A stretch of DNA of 64,000 nucleotides from Streptomyces albus subsp. albus (GCF_000725885.1 NZ_JODR01000019.1:75558-139557), one strand, 5' to 3'; positions 50,279 through 60,801 are shown, counted from the stretch's first letter. Made by a program: numbers and translations. The notes: generated from the sequence alone by a model not told the origin.

Positions 50279-51577
50279 ATGAAGAAGATGGATCGGCGTC
50301 GTTTCCTGAGATGGGCTGCTACAGGGGTGGCCGGTGCGGCCGGGGCGACCGCACTGTCCGGCTGCGGCAGCGGTACGGGATCCGGCGATGTCACGCTGAA
50401 GCTCGTCGCCGCCGACTACGGGAATCCCGGCGCCAACAACAGCTCCAAGATCTACTGGCGGAAACTGGCCGACGCCTTCACCGAGAAGAATCCCGGCATC
50501 AAGGTCGACGTCACCGTCCACAGCTGGAACGACATCGGCAAGAAGCTCACCGAGATGGTCGAGAACGGCAACCCGCCGGACATCGCCCAGGTCGACTCGT
50601 ACGCCGACTGGGCCGCCGAGGGAAAGCTCTACAAGGTCAGCGAACTGCTGCCGATCCCCGTCCAGGCCGAATTCCTCAGCTCCCTCGCGGAAGCGGGCGA
50701 GGTACGCCGCGTCCAGTACGGACTGCCCTTCGTCGGCAGCACCCGCGTGCTGTTCTACAACAAGGACCTGTACGCCAAGGCCGGGCTCGACCCGGACGAG
50801 CCGCCCAGCAGCTGGGAACAGCTCCAGGTGCACGCGCGCCGGCTCAAGGAGGCGGGCGTCAAGATCCCCTACGGTCTGCCGCTCGGCCCCGAGGAGGCCC
50901 AGGGCGAAGCCCTCATGTGGATGCTGGGCAACGGCGGCTCCTACGTGGACAGCGTCGGCAACTACACGCTCAACAGCCCCGAGAACATCGAGACCATGCA
51001 GTGGCTGCGCGACAACATGGTCGTCCCCGGCTACACCGAGCCCAACCCCCAGCGGGTGGACCGCCAGAAGCTGTTCGACGCGTTCAGCGCCGGCCAGGTC
51101 GGCGTCCTCAACGGCCACCCCACGCTGATGCAGCAGGCCGACCAGAAGAACGTCTCGTACGGCACCGGCAAACTGCCCGGCCGGGACGGCCCCGCCGAGG
51201 GCACCCTCGGGGTCGCCGACTGGATGATGGCCTTCCGCAAGAACGGCCACCGCGAGGAGTGCGGCAAGTTCCTCTCCTTCGTCTACGAGGAGAAGAACCA
51301 CTACGCCTTCGCCTCGCAGTACGGGCTGCTCCCCGTCACCACCAGCGCCTCGGAACGGATGCGCAAGGACAAGCGGCACAAGAAGCTGTGGCCGTTCCTC
51401 GACCAGCTCGCCAGCGCCGAGTTCTACCCGGTGGGCAAGGTCTCCTGGGCCGCGACCAATGCCGCACTCAAGGAGACCGTCGGCCAGGCCGCGATGAAGG
51501 GCGGCGACCCCAAGAGCGTGCTGACCACGCTCCAGCGCAAGGCGGAGGCCGCCGAGAAGAAGGCCGAGTCCGCGTAG
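50279..51577 (+). CDS. Sugar ABC transporter solute-binding lipoprotein (family 1), Tat-type signal
   Basis: A 432-residue extracytoplasmic sugar-binding protein. The signal carries a twin-arginine motif (DRRRFLRW) and lipobox LSGC, so it may be exported folded by Tat and then lipidated. WNDIGKKLTEMVENGNPPDIAQVD and PYGLPFVGSTRVLFYNKDLYAKAGL are typical family 1 segments. No permease genes are adjacent. As streptomycete sugar importers use the unlinked ATPase MsiK (here at 29305), this orphan binding protein could feed a permease pair elsewhere. Ligand unknown. Confidence 0.88.
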   Translation: MKKMDRRRFLRWAATGVAGAAGATALSGCGSGTGSGDVTLKLVAADYGNPGANNSSKIYWRKLADAFTEKNPGIKVDVTVHSWNDIGKKLTEMVENGNPPDIAQVDSYADWAAEGKLYKVSELLPIPVQAEFLSSLAEAGEVRRVQYGLPFVGSTRVLFYNKDLYAKAGLDPDEPPSSWEQLQVHARRLKEAGVKIPYGLPLGPEEAQGEALMWMLGNGGSYVDSVGNYTLNSPENIETMQWLRDNMVVPGYTEPNPQRVDRQKLFDAFSAGQVGVLNGHPTLMQQADQKNVSYGTGKLPGRDGPAEGTLGVADWMMAFRKNGHREECGKFLSFVYEEKNHYAFASQYGLLPVTTSASERMRKDKRHKKLWPFLDQLASAEFYPVGKVSWAATNAALKETVGQAAMKGGDPKSVLTTLQRKAEAAEKKAESA

Positions 51578-51602
51578 CGGTCCCGCTGTCACCGCTGCCG
51601 CG

Positions 51603-51608
51603 TACCGT
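51603..51608 (+). promoter_or_regulatory. -10 element, leaderless geometry (DUF3263 gene)
   Basis: TACCGT, then 6 nt, then ATG 51615. It supports the long form of the protein. Confidence 0.5.
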
Positions 51609-51614
51609 TGAACC

Positions 51615-52127
51615 ATGGACGGCACGCGGCAGCACGAGGCGGGAACCGGACCGGCGGGGGCCGGCCCGGCCGAACCCGGTTCGGCCGAGGCGGTCGGCAG
51701 CGGGAGCGCCCCGCGCGCGGAGCCGGGGACTGCGGAGTCCGCGGCGTCCGGGGCGTCGGCGGAGGCCGTCGCTGCCGTGGAGCCCGCGGCGGCCGTCGAA
51801 CCTTCGGTGGTCGGGGAGCCGGACGGGGCCGTGGGGGAGGGCGGCTGCCTGGGGGCCTCACCTGCGGAGTCCGGGGCGGGCGTCGGGGCCGGGGGCGGGC
51901 CGGTGCTCACGGACGAGGACCGGGCCGTGCTCGACTTCGCGGGGCGTGGCTGGCCCTCGCCCGGTGAGAAGGAACGGGCCGTCCGGGAACGGCTCGGCAT
52001 GTCGCCCGTCCGTTACTACCAGTACCTCAACGCCCTGCTCGACGACCCGGAGGCGCTGCGGTACGCGCCCGTGACGGTCAACCGGCTGCGCCGCGTCCGT
52101 CAGGCCAACCGCGACCGTACGCGGTGA
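51615..52127 (+). CDS. DUF3263 protein with low-complexity N-terminal extension
   Basis: A 170-residue protein. The C-terminal ~70 residues match DUF3263 (LTDEDRAVLDFAGRGWPSPGEKERAVRERLG, then YYQYLNALLDDPEALRYAPVTVNRLRR), an HTH-like actinobacterial domain of unknown role. The first ~95 residues are Ala/Gly/Glu/Pro repeats; homologues of about 90 residues lack them. The leaderless -10 argues that translation does start at 51615. It sits 29 bases before otsB. Confidence 0.78.
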   Translation: MDGTRQHEAGTGPAGAGPAEPGSAEAVGSGSAPRAEPGTAESAASGASAEAVAAVEPAAAVEPSVVGEPDGAVGEGGCLGASPAESGAGVGAGGGPVLTDEDRAVLDFAGRGWPSPGEKERAVRERLGMSPVRYYQYLNALLDDPEALRYAPVTVNRLRRVRQANRDRTR

Positions 52128-52144
52128 CGGGGCGCCCGCCTGGT

Positions 52145-52150
52145 TAAGGT
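52145..52150 (+). promoter_or_regulatory. -10 element, leaderless geometry (otsB)
   Basis: TAAGGT, then 6 nt, then ATG 52157. Confidence 0.5.
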
Positions 52151-52156
52151 GCGGCC

Positions 52157-53014
52157 ATGCCGACACAGCCGCACCCGGATCTGCCCCGGCCCCGGACGGA
52201 GGAGGGCCGCGCGGGACTCGCCGCCCTCCTCGCCGACCCCGCGCGGGCGGTGCTCGCGCTGGACTTCGACGGGACGCTGGCGCCCATCGTCGCCGACCCG
52301 CGCCAGGCGCGGGCCCATCCGGAGGCGGTGCCCGCGCTCGCCCGGCTCGCGCCCCGGCTGGCGGGCATCGTCGTGATCACGGGACGCCCCGCCGCCGACG
52401 CCGTACGGTTCGGCGGCTTCGCGGGCGCCGCTGGTCTGGAAGGGCTCACCGTGCTCGGTGCCTACGGGGCCGAGCGGTGGGACGCCGGGGACGGGACGGT
52501 CCGGGCGCCCGAACCGCCTCCCGGGGTCGCCGCCGTACGGGCCGAACTGCCCCGACTGCTCGAACGGCTGGGAGCCCCCGAGGGCACCTGGACGGAGGAC
52601 AAGGGCAGGGCGCTCGCGGTGCACACCCGGCGTGCCGCCTCCCCCGACGAGGCGCTCGAACTGCTGCGCGCCCCGCTGTACGCCCTCGCTAAGGAGCACG
52701 GGCTCATGGTGGAGCCCGGGCGGATGGTGCTGGAGCTGCGCCCGCCGGGTGCCGACAAGGGCGCGGCCCTGACCGGTTACGTCCAGGAGAAGAGCGCCAC
52801 GGCGGTGGTCTACGGCGGGGACGACCGCGGGGACCTGCCCGCGTACGACGCCGTGGCCGCGCTCCGCGCGCAGGGCACGGCCGGACTGCTCGTCTACAGC
52901 GCGCCGGAGGCCGGCACCGAGACGGTGCCGGCGCTCGCGGAGCGTGCCGACCTCACCCTGTCCGGCCCGGCCGGTCTGACCGGCTGGCTGCACCGGCTCG
53001 CGGACAGCCTCTGA
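52157..53014 (+). CDS. otsB: Trehalose-6-phosphate phosphatase
   Basis: HAD-family phosphatase of 285 residues that makes trehalose from trehalose-6-P. Motif I is LALDFDGTLAPIV (nucleophile Asp at about residue 36), followed by VITGRPAADAV, GAYGAERWD, the conserved Lys in EDKGRALAVHTR, and motif IV VVYGGDDRGDLPAYDAV. Convergent with otsA (stops 15 bases apart), so synthase and phosphatase are adjacent but separately transcribed. Confidence 0.93.
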   Translation: MPTQPHPDLPRPRTEEGRAGLAALLADPARAVLALDFDGTLAPIVADPRQARAHPEAVPALARLAPRLAGIVVITGRPAADAVRFGGFAGAAGLEGLTVLGAYGAERWDAGDGTVRAPEPPPGVAAVRAELPRLLERLGAPEGTWTEDKGRALAVHTRRAASPDEALELLRAPLYALAKEHGLMVEPGRMVLELRPPGADKGAALTGYVQEKSATAVVYGGDDRGDLPAYDAVAALRAQGTAGLLVYSAPEAGTETVPALAERADLTLSGPAGLTGWLHRLADSL

Positions 53015-53029
53015 GGTGGGCCGGGGCCG

Positions 53030-54526
53030 TCAGGAGCCGAGTGCTTCGAGCTGGTCGAGGAGCCAGCGGGTGGGGGGATGGGCGGTGGCGGTCCCGGCGA
53101 GGCGGCGGGAGCGGGCCTCGCGGTCGGCGGGGTCCATCTCCAGGGCGGCGTGCAGTGCGCGGGCCGTCTCCCGCACGTCGTACGGGTTGACGGAGAAGGC
53201 GTCGGCGGCCATCTCCTCGTGGGCGCCGGCCTCCCGCGAGAGCACCAGCGCGCAGCCCTCCTCGGAGACGACGGGGATCTCCTTGGCGACCAGGTTCATC
53301 CCGTCGCGGATGGGGTTGACCAGGGCGACGTCCGCCATGCGGTAGGCCGCGAGGGAGCGGGCGAAGTCGTCCTTGACGTGGAGGACGACGGGCGTCCAGT
53401 CGCCCGTGCCGAACTCGGCGTTGATCTCGTCGGCGACCCGGCCGACCTCCGCCGTGTAGTCGCGGTACAGGGCGAGGTCCTGCCGGGAGGGGTAGGCGAA
53501 CGCGATGTGCACGACGTGTTCGCGCCACTCGGGGTGGTCGGTCAGCAGGCGCCGGTAGGCGTGCAGTCCGCGCACGATGTTCTTGGACAGCTCCGTGCGG
53601 TCGACGCGGACGATGGTGCGGCGCGGAGTGCCGTCGGGGGCGGTCCCCACCTGCTCGCGCAACTGCGTCATGCGGTCGGCGACGTCGTCGCGGTGCGCGC
53701 GCTCGCGCAGGAAGTCGCCGTCGGCGCCGAGCGGGTGCACGCCGATGCGGGTGGTGCGGCCCTCATGGGTGACGGACAGCGACGAGCCCTCACCGGTGAC
53801 GGTGGCGCCGAGCACCTGCGCGCAGCAGTCGGCGAACAGCCGGGCCCAGCGGGCGGTGAGGAACGCGGCGCGGTCGGCGCCGAGCATGCCCCGCAGGACG
53901 TCGCGGGCGACCGCGTCGGGCAGCAGCCGGAAGTAGTCGGCGGGCGCCCAGGGGGTGTGGGAGAAGTGGCCGATGCGCAGATCGGGGCGGCGTTCGCGGA
54001 GCAGGCCGGGCACCAGGGTGAGGTGGTAGTCCTGCACCAGCACGGTGGCGCCGGGCGCGGCCTCCTGGGCCAGTGCGTCGGCGAACGCGGTGTTGTACGC
54101 CTCGTACTGCTCCCACTGCCGTGTGAAGTCCTCGTCGAACACGGGATCGAGCGGGGTCTGGTACAGCATGTGGTGGGTGAACCACAGCACCGAGTTGGCG
54201 ATGCCCTGGTAGGCCGCCTCGAAGGTGGCGGCGGGGATGTCGAGCATCCGCACCGTCTGGCCGCCGGTCTGCGCGCGGTCCAGACGGCCCTCCGCACGGC
54301 GGGCGGCCTCCCGGTCGCCCGGGCCGAGCGCCGCGCACACCCACACCGCGTCCGCCTCCGGCCCGATGGCCGACAGCCCGGAGACGAGACCGCCGCCACC
54401 GCGTTTGGCGGTGAGCGAGCCGTCCTCCTCCAGCGTGTACGAGACGGGCCCCCGGTTGGAGGCGACCAGCACGCGGGCCGGTCCTTCTGGCGAAGTGACT
54501 CCCTGTGACGGTGTTCCAGCGACCAT
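53030..54526 (-). CDS. otsA: Trehalose-6-phosphate synthase
   Basis: GT20 glycosyltransferase of 498 residues that joins UDP-glucose (or GDP-glucose) and glucose-6-P. VLVASNRGPVSY binds near the N-terminus; VLVQDYHLTLVPGLLRE, IGHFSHTPWAPADYFRLLP and VNPIRDGMNLVAKEIP are conserved family blocks. The C-terminal DEMNLVAKE-like motif (RDGMNLVAKE) binds the nucleotide sugar. Leaderless-type -10. Trehalose is the main stress and spore carbohydrate of streptomycetes. Confidence 0.93.
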   Translation of the reverse strand: MVAGTPSQGVTSPEGPARVLVASNRGPVSYTLEEDGSLTAKRGGGGLVSGLSAIGPEADAVWVCAALGPGDREAARRAEGRLDRAQTGGQTVRMLDIPAATFEAAYQGIANSVLWFTHHMLYQTPLDPVFDEDFTRQWEQYEAYNTAFADALAQEAAPGATVLVQDYHLTLVPGLLRERRPDLRIGHFSHTPWAPADYFRLLPDAVARDVLRGMLGADRAAFLTARWARLFADCCAQVLGATVTGEGSSLSVTHEGRTTRIGVHPLGADGDFLRERAHRDDVADRMTQLREQVGTAPDGTPRRTIVRVDRTELSKNIVRGLHAYRRLLTDHPEWREHVVHIAFAYPSRQDLALYRDYTAEVGRVADEINAEFGTGDWTPVVLHVKDDFARSLAAYRMADVALVNPIRDGMNLVAKEIPVVSEEGCALVLSREAGAHEEMAADAFSVNPYDVRETARALHAALEMDPADREARSRRLAGTATAHPPTRWLLDQLEALGS

Positions 54527-54532
54527 GGGCCG

Positions 54533-54538
54533 AGCCTA
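54533..54538 (-). promoter_or_regulatory. -10 element, leaderless geometry (otsA)
   Basis: On the minus strand TAGGCT, then 6 nt, then ATG 54526. Confidence 0.5.
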
Positions 54539-54702
54539 GCCGCGACCGAATTGGCTCAAACGTACGCGTGGCCGCCCAACCACCTATGGCCGCCGAACAC
54601 GGACACACCACGGGACGGCCCGCGTGTGCGGACCGTCCTGCCGGGGCACCCGCACCCGCCGCGTCACCGCCCCGGCGCGCCGCCACCGGGCGTTGCCGTC
54701 AC

Positions 54703-54743
54703 GAAGGGCCCTCCCGGCACTCCGCCCGGGAGGGGCCCCTTTC
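54703..54743 (-). terminator. Terminator after gpgS
   Basis: Imperfect inverted repeat (54703-54717 with 54726-54743) 24 bases past the gpgS stop; no gene in 54539-54766. Confidence 0.55.
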
Positions 54744-54766
54744 GCTGTTTCACCCTGGTGCGCCGC

Positions 54767-55774
54767 TCACGCCGCCACCCGGCGCTGCCCGTACTCGGGC
54801 ACCGTGCACATGGGCGGGCGCTCCTCGGCGTCCACCAGGTGCCCCCGCGGGACGAAGGAGCCCGAGCCGTCCCGCTCGAACTGGGTCAGCGGAGTCACCC
54901 CGGACCGGCCGTCCAGCAGGGCGGGGCCGTCCTCGCCGTCCGGTTCGGGGGTGCGGCCGATGCGCCGCTCGGCCGCCGCCATGATGGCGGTGGCCATCCG
55001 GCCCAGCGCCAGCCCGTCCTGGTTGCGGTGCAGCCGTACGCCCACGTCGACCTGGGCCAGCGCGTCCAGCCCGACCAGATCGAGCGCGTCCACCAGCAGC
55101 GCCAGCTCCACGCCGTAGCCGACCGGGAACGGCAGCCGCTCCAGCAGCGAGCGCCGCGCCGCGTACTCGCCGCCCAGCGGCTGCACCAGTCCCGCGAGCC
55201 GCGGCCAGTGCAGGTTGAGCAGCGGACGTGCCACCAATTCGGTGACCCGGCCGCCGCCGGCCGGGCTGTCCCGCAGCGGACGGTCGTACATGGCCTTGAC
55301 CAGCTGGACGTCGGGCTCCGTCAGCAGCGGGCCGACGATGCCGGTGACGAAGTCGGGGGAGAACTCCCGCAGGTCGGCGTCGACGAAACAGATGATGTCG
55401 CCCCTGGTCACCATCAGTGACCGCCACAGCACCTCGCCCTTGCCCGCCCGGGTCGGCACCCGGGGCAGCACGTCGTCGCGGTGCACGACCCGGGCCCCGG
55501 CCGCCTCGGCGACCTGCGCCGTGCGGTCGGTGGAGCCCGAGTTCATCACGATCACCTCGTCCACCAGCGAGGTTCCCGTGGCGGGGTGCGGTGTGGCCAG
55601 CTCCCGGCGGATCACCGAGACGATGTCGCCGACGGTGGCCTCCTCGTTCAGCGCGGGCAGCACCACACTGACCGTGGCACCCGTGCGTCGTTTGGCGGCC
55701 AGCAGTGCCTCCAGCGGCCGGTCGGCGGCGCGCCAGGAACGGCGTCGCAGCCATTCGCCCACTTCATCGAGCAC
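54767..55774 (-). CDS. gpgS: Glucosyl-3-phosphoglycerate synthase
   Basis: GT81-type transferase of 335 residues that makes glucosyl-3-phosphoglycerate, precursor of glucosylglycerate and, in some actinomycetes, of methylglucose lipopolysaccharides. VVLPALNEEATVGDIV starts the GT-A fold, ICFVDADLREFSPDF carries the DXD metal motif, and LVQPLGGEYAARRSLLERLPFPVGYGVE is a conserved acceptor-site block. GTG 55774 has GGGAAGG upstream. Clusters with otsA and otsB, both using nucleotide glucose. Confidence 0.88.
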   Translation of the reverse strand: MLDEVGEWLRRRSWRAADRPLEALLAAKRRTGATVSVVLPALNEEATVGDIVSVIRRELATPHPATGTSLVDEVIVMNSGSTDRTAQVAEAAGARVVHRDDVLPRVPTRAGKGEVLWRSLMVTRGDIICFVDADLREFSPDFVTGIVGPLLTEPDVQLVKAMYDRPLRDSPAGGGRVTELVARPLLNLHWPRLAGLVQPLGGEYAARRSLLERLPFPVGYGVELALLVDALDLVGLDALAQVDVGVRLHRNQDGLALGRMATAIMAAAERRIGRTPEPDGEDGPALLDGRSGVTPLTQFERDGSGSFVPRGHLVDAEERPPMCTVPEYGQRRVAA

Positions 55775-55967
55775 GTGTGCGCCTTCCCGTAGTCCGACTG
55801 GGGGTGACGGACGGTCCCCGACTGTGCCATCTCGCCGATCGGACGTCCCTCTCAAGCGTGACCGCCGTCGGTTACAGTCTTGAACAACGCAGGTGGCCTC
55901 CGCATCTCGGGGGCCCTCGCGTCACATGCCCGAGCGGCCTGCCGGCCGCCCGGTGCCCATAGTGCAG

Positions 55968-56114
55968 CTCATCCAGAGGGGCAGAGGGAACGGCCCGTTG
56001 AAGCCCCGGCAACCATCCCGCGATCCGCGTGTACGCGGAATCTCCAGGCGAGACCGCCTCGTGGGGACGGTGCCAATTCCGGCCCGTGACGAGATACGGC
56101 ACGGGGAAGATGAG
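55968..56114 (+). promoter_or_regulatory. SAM-I (S-box) riboswitch upstream of thrC
   Basis: P1 is CTCATC (55968-55973) with GATGAG (56109-56114). Conserved core elements are in order: CCAGAGggg-cAGAGGGAacGGCCC, then GAAGCCCcGGCAACC, then GGTGCCAATTCC. The 3' strand of P1 abuts the AGGAGAAAGG ribosome-binding region of thrC (start 56134), and no poly-U terminator is present. That points to translational control by S-adenosylmethionine. Confidence 0.88.
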
Positions 56115-56133
56115 GAGAAAGGGCCTCGCCTAC

Positions 56134-57441
56134 ATGGCTGTGCAAACAGTTGCAGCGAACAGCACCCCCGGCACCAGCGGTGACTCCCCCTACGATCTCG
56201 GCGCGGCCGTCGCCCTCTCCTGTCGCGAGTGCGGCACCCGCACCCCGCTCGGCCCCAGCTTCGTGTGCCTGGAGTGCTTCGGTCCGCTGGAGGTCGCCTA
56301 CGAACTGCCGACCGGGGACCCGGAGGGGCTGCGCAAGCGCATCGAGGCCGGGCCCGCCTCGATGTGGCGGTACGCCCCGCTGCTGCCGGTGCCCGCCGAC
56401 GTCGCCGCCGGGCCGAACCTCAACCCCGGCTTCACCCAGCTGGTCAAGGCGGACCGGCTCGCCGCCGAACTCGGCGTGACCGGCGGTCTGTACGTCAAGG
56501 ACGACTCCGGCAACCCGACCCACTCCTTCAAGGACCGTCCGGTCGCCATCGCGCTTCAGGCCGCCCGCGCCTTCGGCTTCACCACGCTCTCCTGCTCCTC
56601 CACCGGCAACCTGGCCGGTGCCGTGGGGGCCGCCGCCGCCCGCGCGGGGCTGCGCTCCTGCGTGTTCATCCCCGACGGGCTGGAGCAGTCCAAGGTCGTG
56701 ATGGCCGCCGTCTACGGCGGTGACCTGGTGGCCATCGACGGCACGTACGACGACGTCAACCGCTTCTGCTCGGAGCTCATCGGCGACCCGCTGGGCGAGG
56801 GCTGGGGCTTCACCAACGTCAACCTGCGGCCGTTCTACGCCGAGGGCTCCAAGACCCTGGCGTACGAGATCTGCGAACAGCTCGGCTGGCGCCTGCCCGA
56901 CCAGATCGTCATCCCCGTCGCCTCCGGCTGCCAGCTCGTCAAGATCGACAAGGGGCTGCGGGAGCTGATCCGGCTGGGGCTCGTCGAGGACAAGCCGTTC
57001 CGGATCTTCGCGGCCCAGGCCGAGGGCTGCTCCCCGGTCTCCCGCGCCTTCAAGGACGGGACGAACGCGGTCCGCCCGGTCAAGCGGCCCGACACCGTCG
57101 CCAAGTCCCTCGCCATCGGCGACCCGGCCGACGGGCCGTACGTCATCGACATCTGCAAGCGGACGGGCGGTGCCGTCGAGGACGTCGACGACGAGCAGAT
57201 CGTCGACGCGATGAAGCTGCTGGCGCGGACGGAGGGCGTGTTCGCGGAGACGGCGGGCGGTGTCACGCTGGGCGTGACGCGCAAGCTGATCGAGTCCGGG
57301 GCCATCGACCCGGCCCTGACGACCGTCGTGCTCAACACGGGTGACGGGCTCAAGACGCTCGACGCGGTCGCGCCGACGGCGCGGCCCACCGCGGTGATCC
57401 GCCCCAGCCTCGACGCGTTCCGCGACGCGGGCCTCGCCTGA
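56134..57441 (+). CDS. thrC: Threonine synthase
   Basis: PLP enzyme of 435 residues converting O-phosphohomoserine to threonine. A zinc-ribbon-like start (LSCRECGTRTPLG, FVCLECFGPLEV) precedes the fold; PLP lysine is in NPTHSFKDRPV, and the phosphate loop is SCSSTGNLAGAVGA. ATG 56134 chosen because it follows the SAM riboswitch and ribosome-binding site. Coupling threonine synthesis to SAM level would steer the shared precursor between threonine and methionine. A sulfur-carrier gene follows 53 bases downstream in the same operon. Confidence 0.94.
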   Translation: MAVQTVAANSTPGTSGDSPYDLGAAVALSCRECGTRTPLGPSFVCLECFGPLEVAYELPTGDPEGLRKRIEAGPASMWRYAPLLPVPADVAAGPNLNPGFTQLVKADRLAAELGVTGGLYVKDDSGNPTHSFKDRPVAIALQAARAFGFTTLSCSSTGNLAGAVGAAAARAGLRSCVFIPDGLEQSKVVMAAVYGGDLVAIDGTYDDVNRFCSELIGDPLGEGWGFTNVNLRPFYAEGSKTLAYEICEQLGWRLPDQIVIPVASGCQLVKIDKGLRELIRLGLVEDKPFRIFAAQAEGCSPVSRAFKDGTNAVRPVKRPDTVAKSLAIGDPADGPYVIDICKRTGGAVEDVDDEQIVDAMKLLARTEGVFAETAGGVTLGVTRKLIESGAIDPALTTVVLNTGDGLKTLDAVAPTARPTAVIRPSLDAFRDAGLA

Positions 57442-57494
57442 CCCCTGCCGCCGAGGCCCCGGGCGGGGCCTCACCCCACGTGAGGAAGATCGAC

Positions 57495-57770
57495 ATGAGT
57501 GTGAACGTCCGGATCCCGACCATCCTGCGTACCTACACCGGCGGCGCGTCGGAGGTCACGGCGGAGGGGGCGACCCTCGCCGAGGTCCTCGCCGACCTGG
57601 AGAAGAACCACGCCGGCATCAGCGCCCGTGTGCTGGACGACACCGGCAAGCTGCGCCGCTTCGTGAACGTCTACGTCAACGACGACGACGTCCGCTTCGA
57701 GCAGGGCCTGGAGACCCCGACGCCGGACGGCGCCGGCGTCTCCATCATCCCGGCGGTGGCCGGCGGCTGA
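57495..57770 (+). CDS. MoaD/ThiS-family sulfur carrier protein (CysO-like)
   Basis: A 91-residue ubiquitin-fold protein ending in AGG, the Gly-Gly tail that is adenylated and thiocarboxylated. Start at ATG 57495 (AGGAAG upstream): VNVRIPTILRTYTGG is the first strand pair and RRFVNVYVNDDDVRF the middle. Relatives in mycobacteria (CysO) give sulfur to cysteine synthase CysM. Its place behind a SAM riboswitch and thrC suggests a role in cysteine, homocysteine or methionine supply rather than in molybdopterin. Activating and acceptor enzymes are not in the window. Confidence 0.88.
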   Translation: MSVNVRIPTILRTYTGGASEVTAEGATLAEVLADLEKNHAGISARVLDDTGKLRRFVNVYVNDDDVRFEQGLETPTPDGAGVSIIPAVAGG

Positions 57771-57786
57771 CCTGCCCCGAACCCCT

Positions 57787-57830
57787 GCGGAATCGCCCCT
57801 CCCCGGCCGCACGGGGAGGGGCGATTCCGC
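57787..57830 (+). terminator. Strong terminator after the thrC operon
   Basis: Perfect 19-bp inverted repeat (57787-57805 with 57812-57830), 6-nt loop. Confidence 0.85.
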
Positions 57831-58083
57831 GTTCCGGAAGGCGGTAGAGTGACGGATGTTCCCCGGGATTCCCCGCGCTGCGGCTGCGAACAGGACAGCC
57901 GCGCTTGCCGGTTGCATATGAATACGCGCCAAGAGCGCGACAAGTTGGCGTGGATCAGTGCGGAAAGCCGTGTGCCAATTGTCGTGAAGATCCCGTATGC
58001 CCGGCCCGACTTGCCCTGATAGCACCGGAGTTGAGCTGATTTTCCCGATCAGCCGTGCCAAGAATTCCCGTCCGATTGCCCTG
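57831..58083. other. AT-richer intergenic region upstream of the csp promoter
   Basis: No gene supported on either strand (a 222-codon minus-strand frame lacks coding bias). A small hairpin GCTGAT-N7-ATCAGC lies at 58035-58053. Lower GC than neighbours; could hold an untested small RNA. Confidence 0.35.
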
Positions 58084-58111
58084 TTGCAGAGGGCGTCCGT
58101 GCAGATACATT
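58084..58111 (+). promoter_or_regulatory. Candidate csp promoter
   Basis: TTGCAG (58084-58089), 16-nt spacer, TACATT (58106-58111). Predicts a leader of about 105 nt, as expected for a cold-shock mRNA. A CCCCC/GGGGG hairpin lies in the leader near 58141-58164. Confidence 0.5.
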
Positions 58112-58224
58112 CAGCGGCGGTCGACGCGTTCCGGCGCACGCCCCCGCTCGCTCGTGGGGGTGAGGTCTGACCCGGGTTCGCGAAGTGCGGGCTCGTGCAA
58201 GGGCCAGTAATAGGGGAGTTAGGA

Positions 58225-58428
58225 ATGGCTCAGGGCACCGTCAAGTGGTTCAACGCGGAGAAGGGGTACGGCTTCATCGCGGTCGACGGTGGTGCGGACG
58301 TGTTCGTCCACTACAGCGCGATCCAGATGGACGGGTACCGCACTCTCGACGAAGGACAGCGGGTCGAGTTCGAGATCTCGCAGGGTCAGAAGGGGCCGCA
58401 GGCGGACATGGTCCGCGTGACCGGCTGA
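58225..58428 (+). CDS. Canonical cold-shock protein (CspA family)
   Basis: A 67-residue single-stranded nucleic-acid-binding OB-fold protein. RNP1 is KGYGFIAV and RNP2 is VFVHYSAI, preceded by [11 protein letters not shown] and followed by [15 protein letters not shown]. It acts as an RNA chaperone. ATG 58225 follows a gggGAG-type site. Strong terminator downstream and a long leader upstream; in S. coelicolor a csp gene occupies the same place before groEL2. Confidence 0.95.
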   Translation: MAQGTVKWFNAEKGYGFIAVDGGADVFVHYSAIQMDGYRTLDEGQRVEFEISQGQKGPQADMVRVTG

Positions 58429-58464
58429 GTGCTGCCGGACTGCGCGACGGCGCAGACCTCGAAC

Positions 58465-58504
58465 AGAGAGGGGCCGCACCCCATGAGGGGGGCGGCCCCT
58501 CTCT
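58465..58504 (+). terminator. Terminator after csp
   Basis: Perfect 13-bp inverted repeat (58465-58477 with 58492-58504) with further G-C pairs toward the loop. Confidence 0.85.
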
Positions 58505-58815
58505 GACGTCCCGGGGGTGGGTCCGGGCCCCCGGGAGGCCGGCTCTCCGAGGGGCCGGGTCATCGGGTCCGGGGCTCCCGGCCCGGAGCTTCGGTGTCCG
58601 CTCTCCCCGTTCGGGGCGGGCGGCCCCCGGGTGCGCGCGGGGAGGGGTGTGGGCCCTGGAAGGGGACGCCTCGTCCCGGTGGGCCGGGGTGGGGTCCGCG
58701 AGAGGGCACCCTTCCGGCGGGGCGGAGCCCTGTGTGCCGGGCGCCGGACCCGGCTCCCGGTGTCCGGCCGTCGTCGGCTCGTCCCTGTGTCACCCCGTCG
58801 AGAGACGCCCCCGGT
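58505..58815. other. GC-rich intergenic region csp-groEL
   Basis: About 310 bases between the csp terminator and the groEL promoter. No gene supported; frames on both strands lack start signals. Confidence 0.4.
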
Positions 58816-58819
58816 GCCG

Positions 58820-60657
<1,838 letters not shown>

Positions 60658-60710
60658 TCGGCCGGTCAGGTCCACACCGCTGACGCGGTACCGTCCGCGA
60701 AGGCAGTCGA

Positions 60711-60741
60711 GGGCGGGCACTCCCACCGGGGGTGCCCGCCC
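60711..60741 (+). terminator. Terminator after groEL
   Basis: Perfect 10-bp inverted repeat (60711-60720 with 60732-60741), followed by ttcg. Confidence 0.75.
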
Positions 60742-60801
60742 TTCGCCGTGCCGGGGCCCGGGGGCGGGCGCGGGGGGCGGGGGCCCCGGGGCCCGTTCGG
60801 C

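Noticed and set aside
57471..58139. 222-codon minus-strand frame across the thrC operon end and csp upstream region
   Set aside because: First half lacks coding bias, second half is the shadow of the MoaD-like gene.
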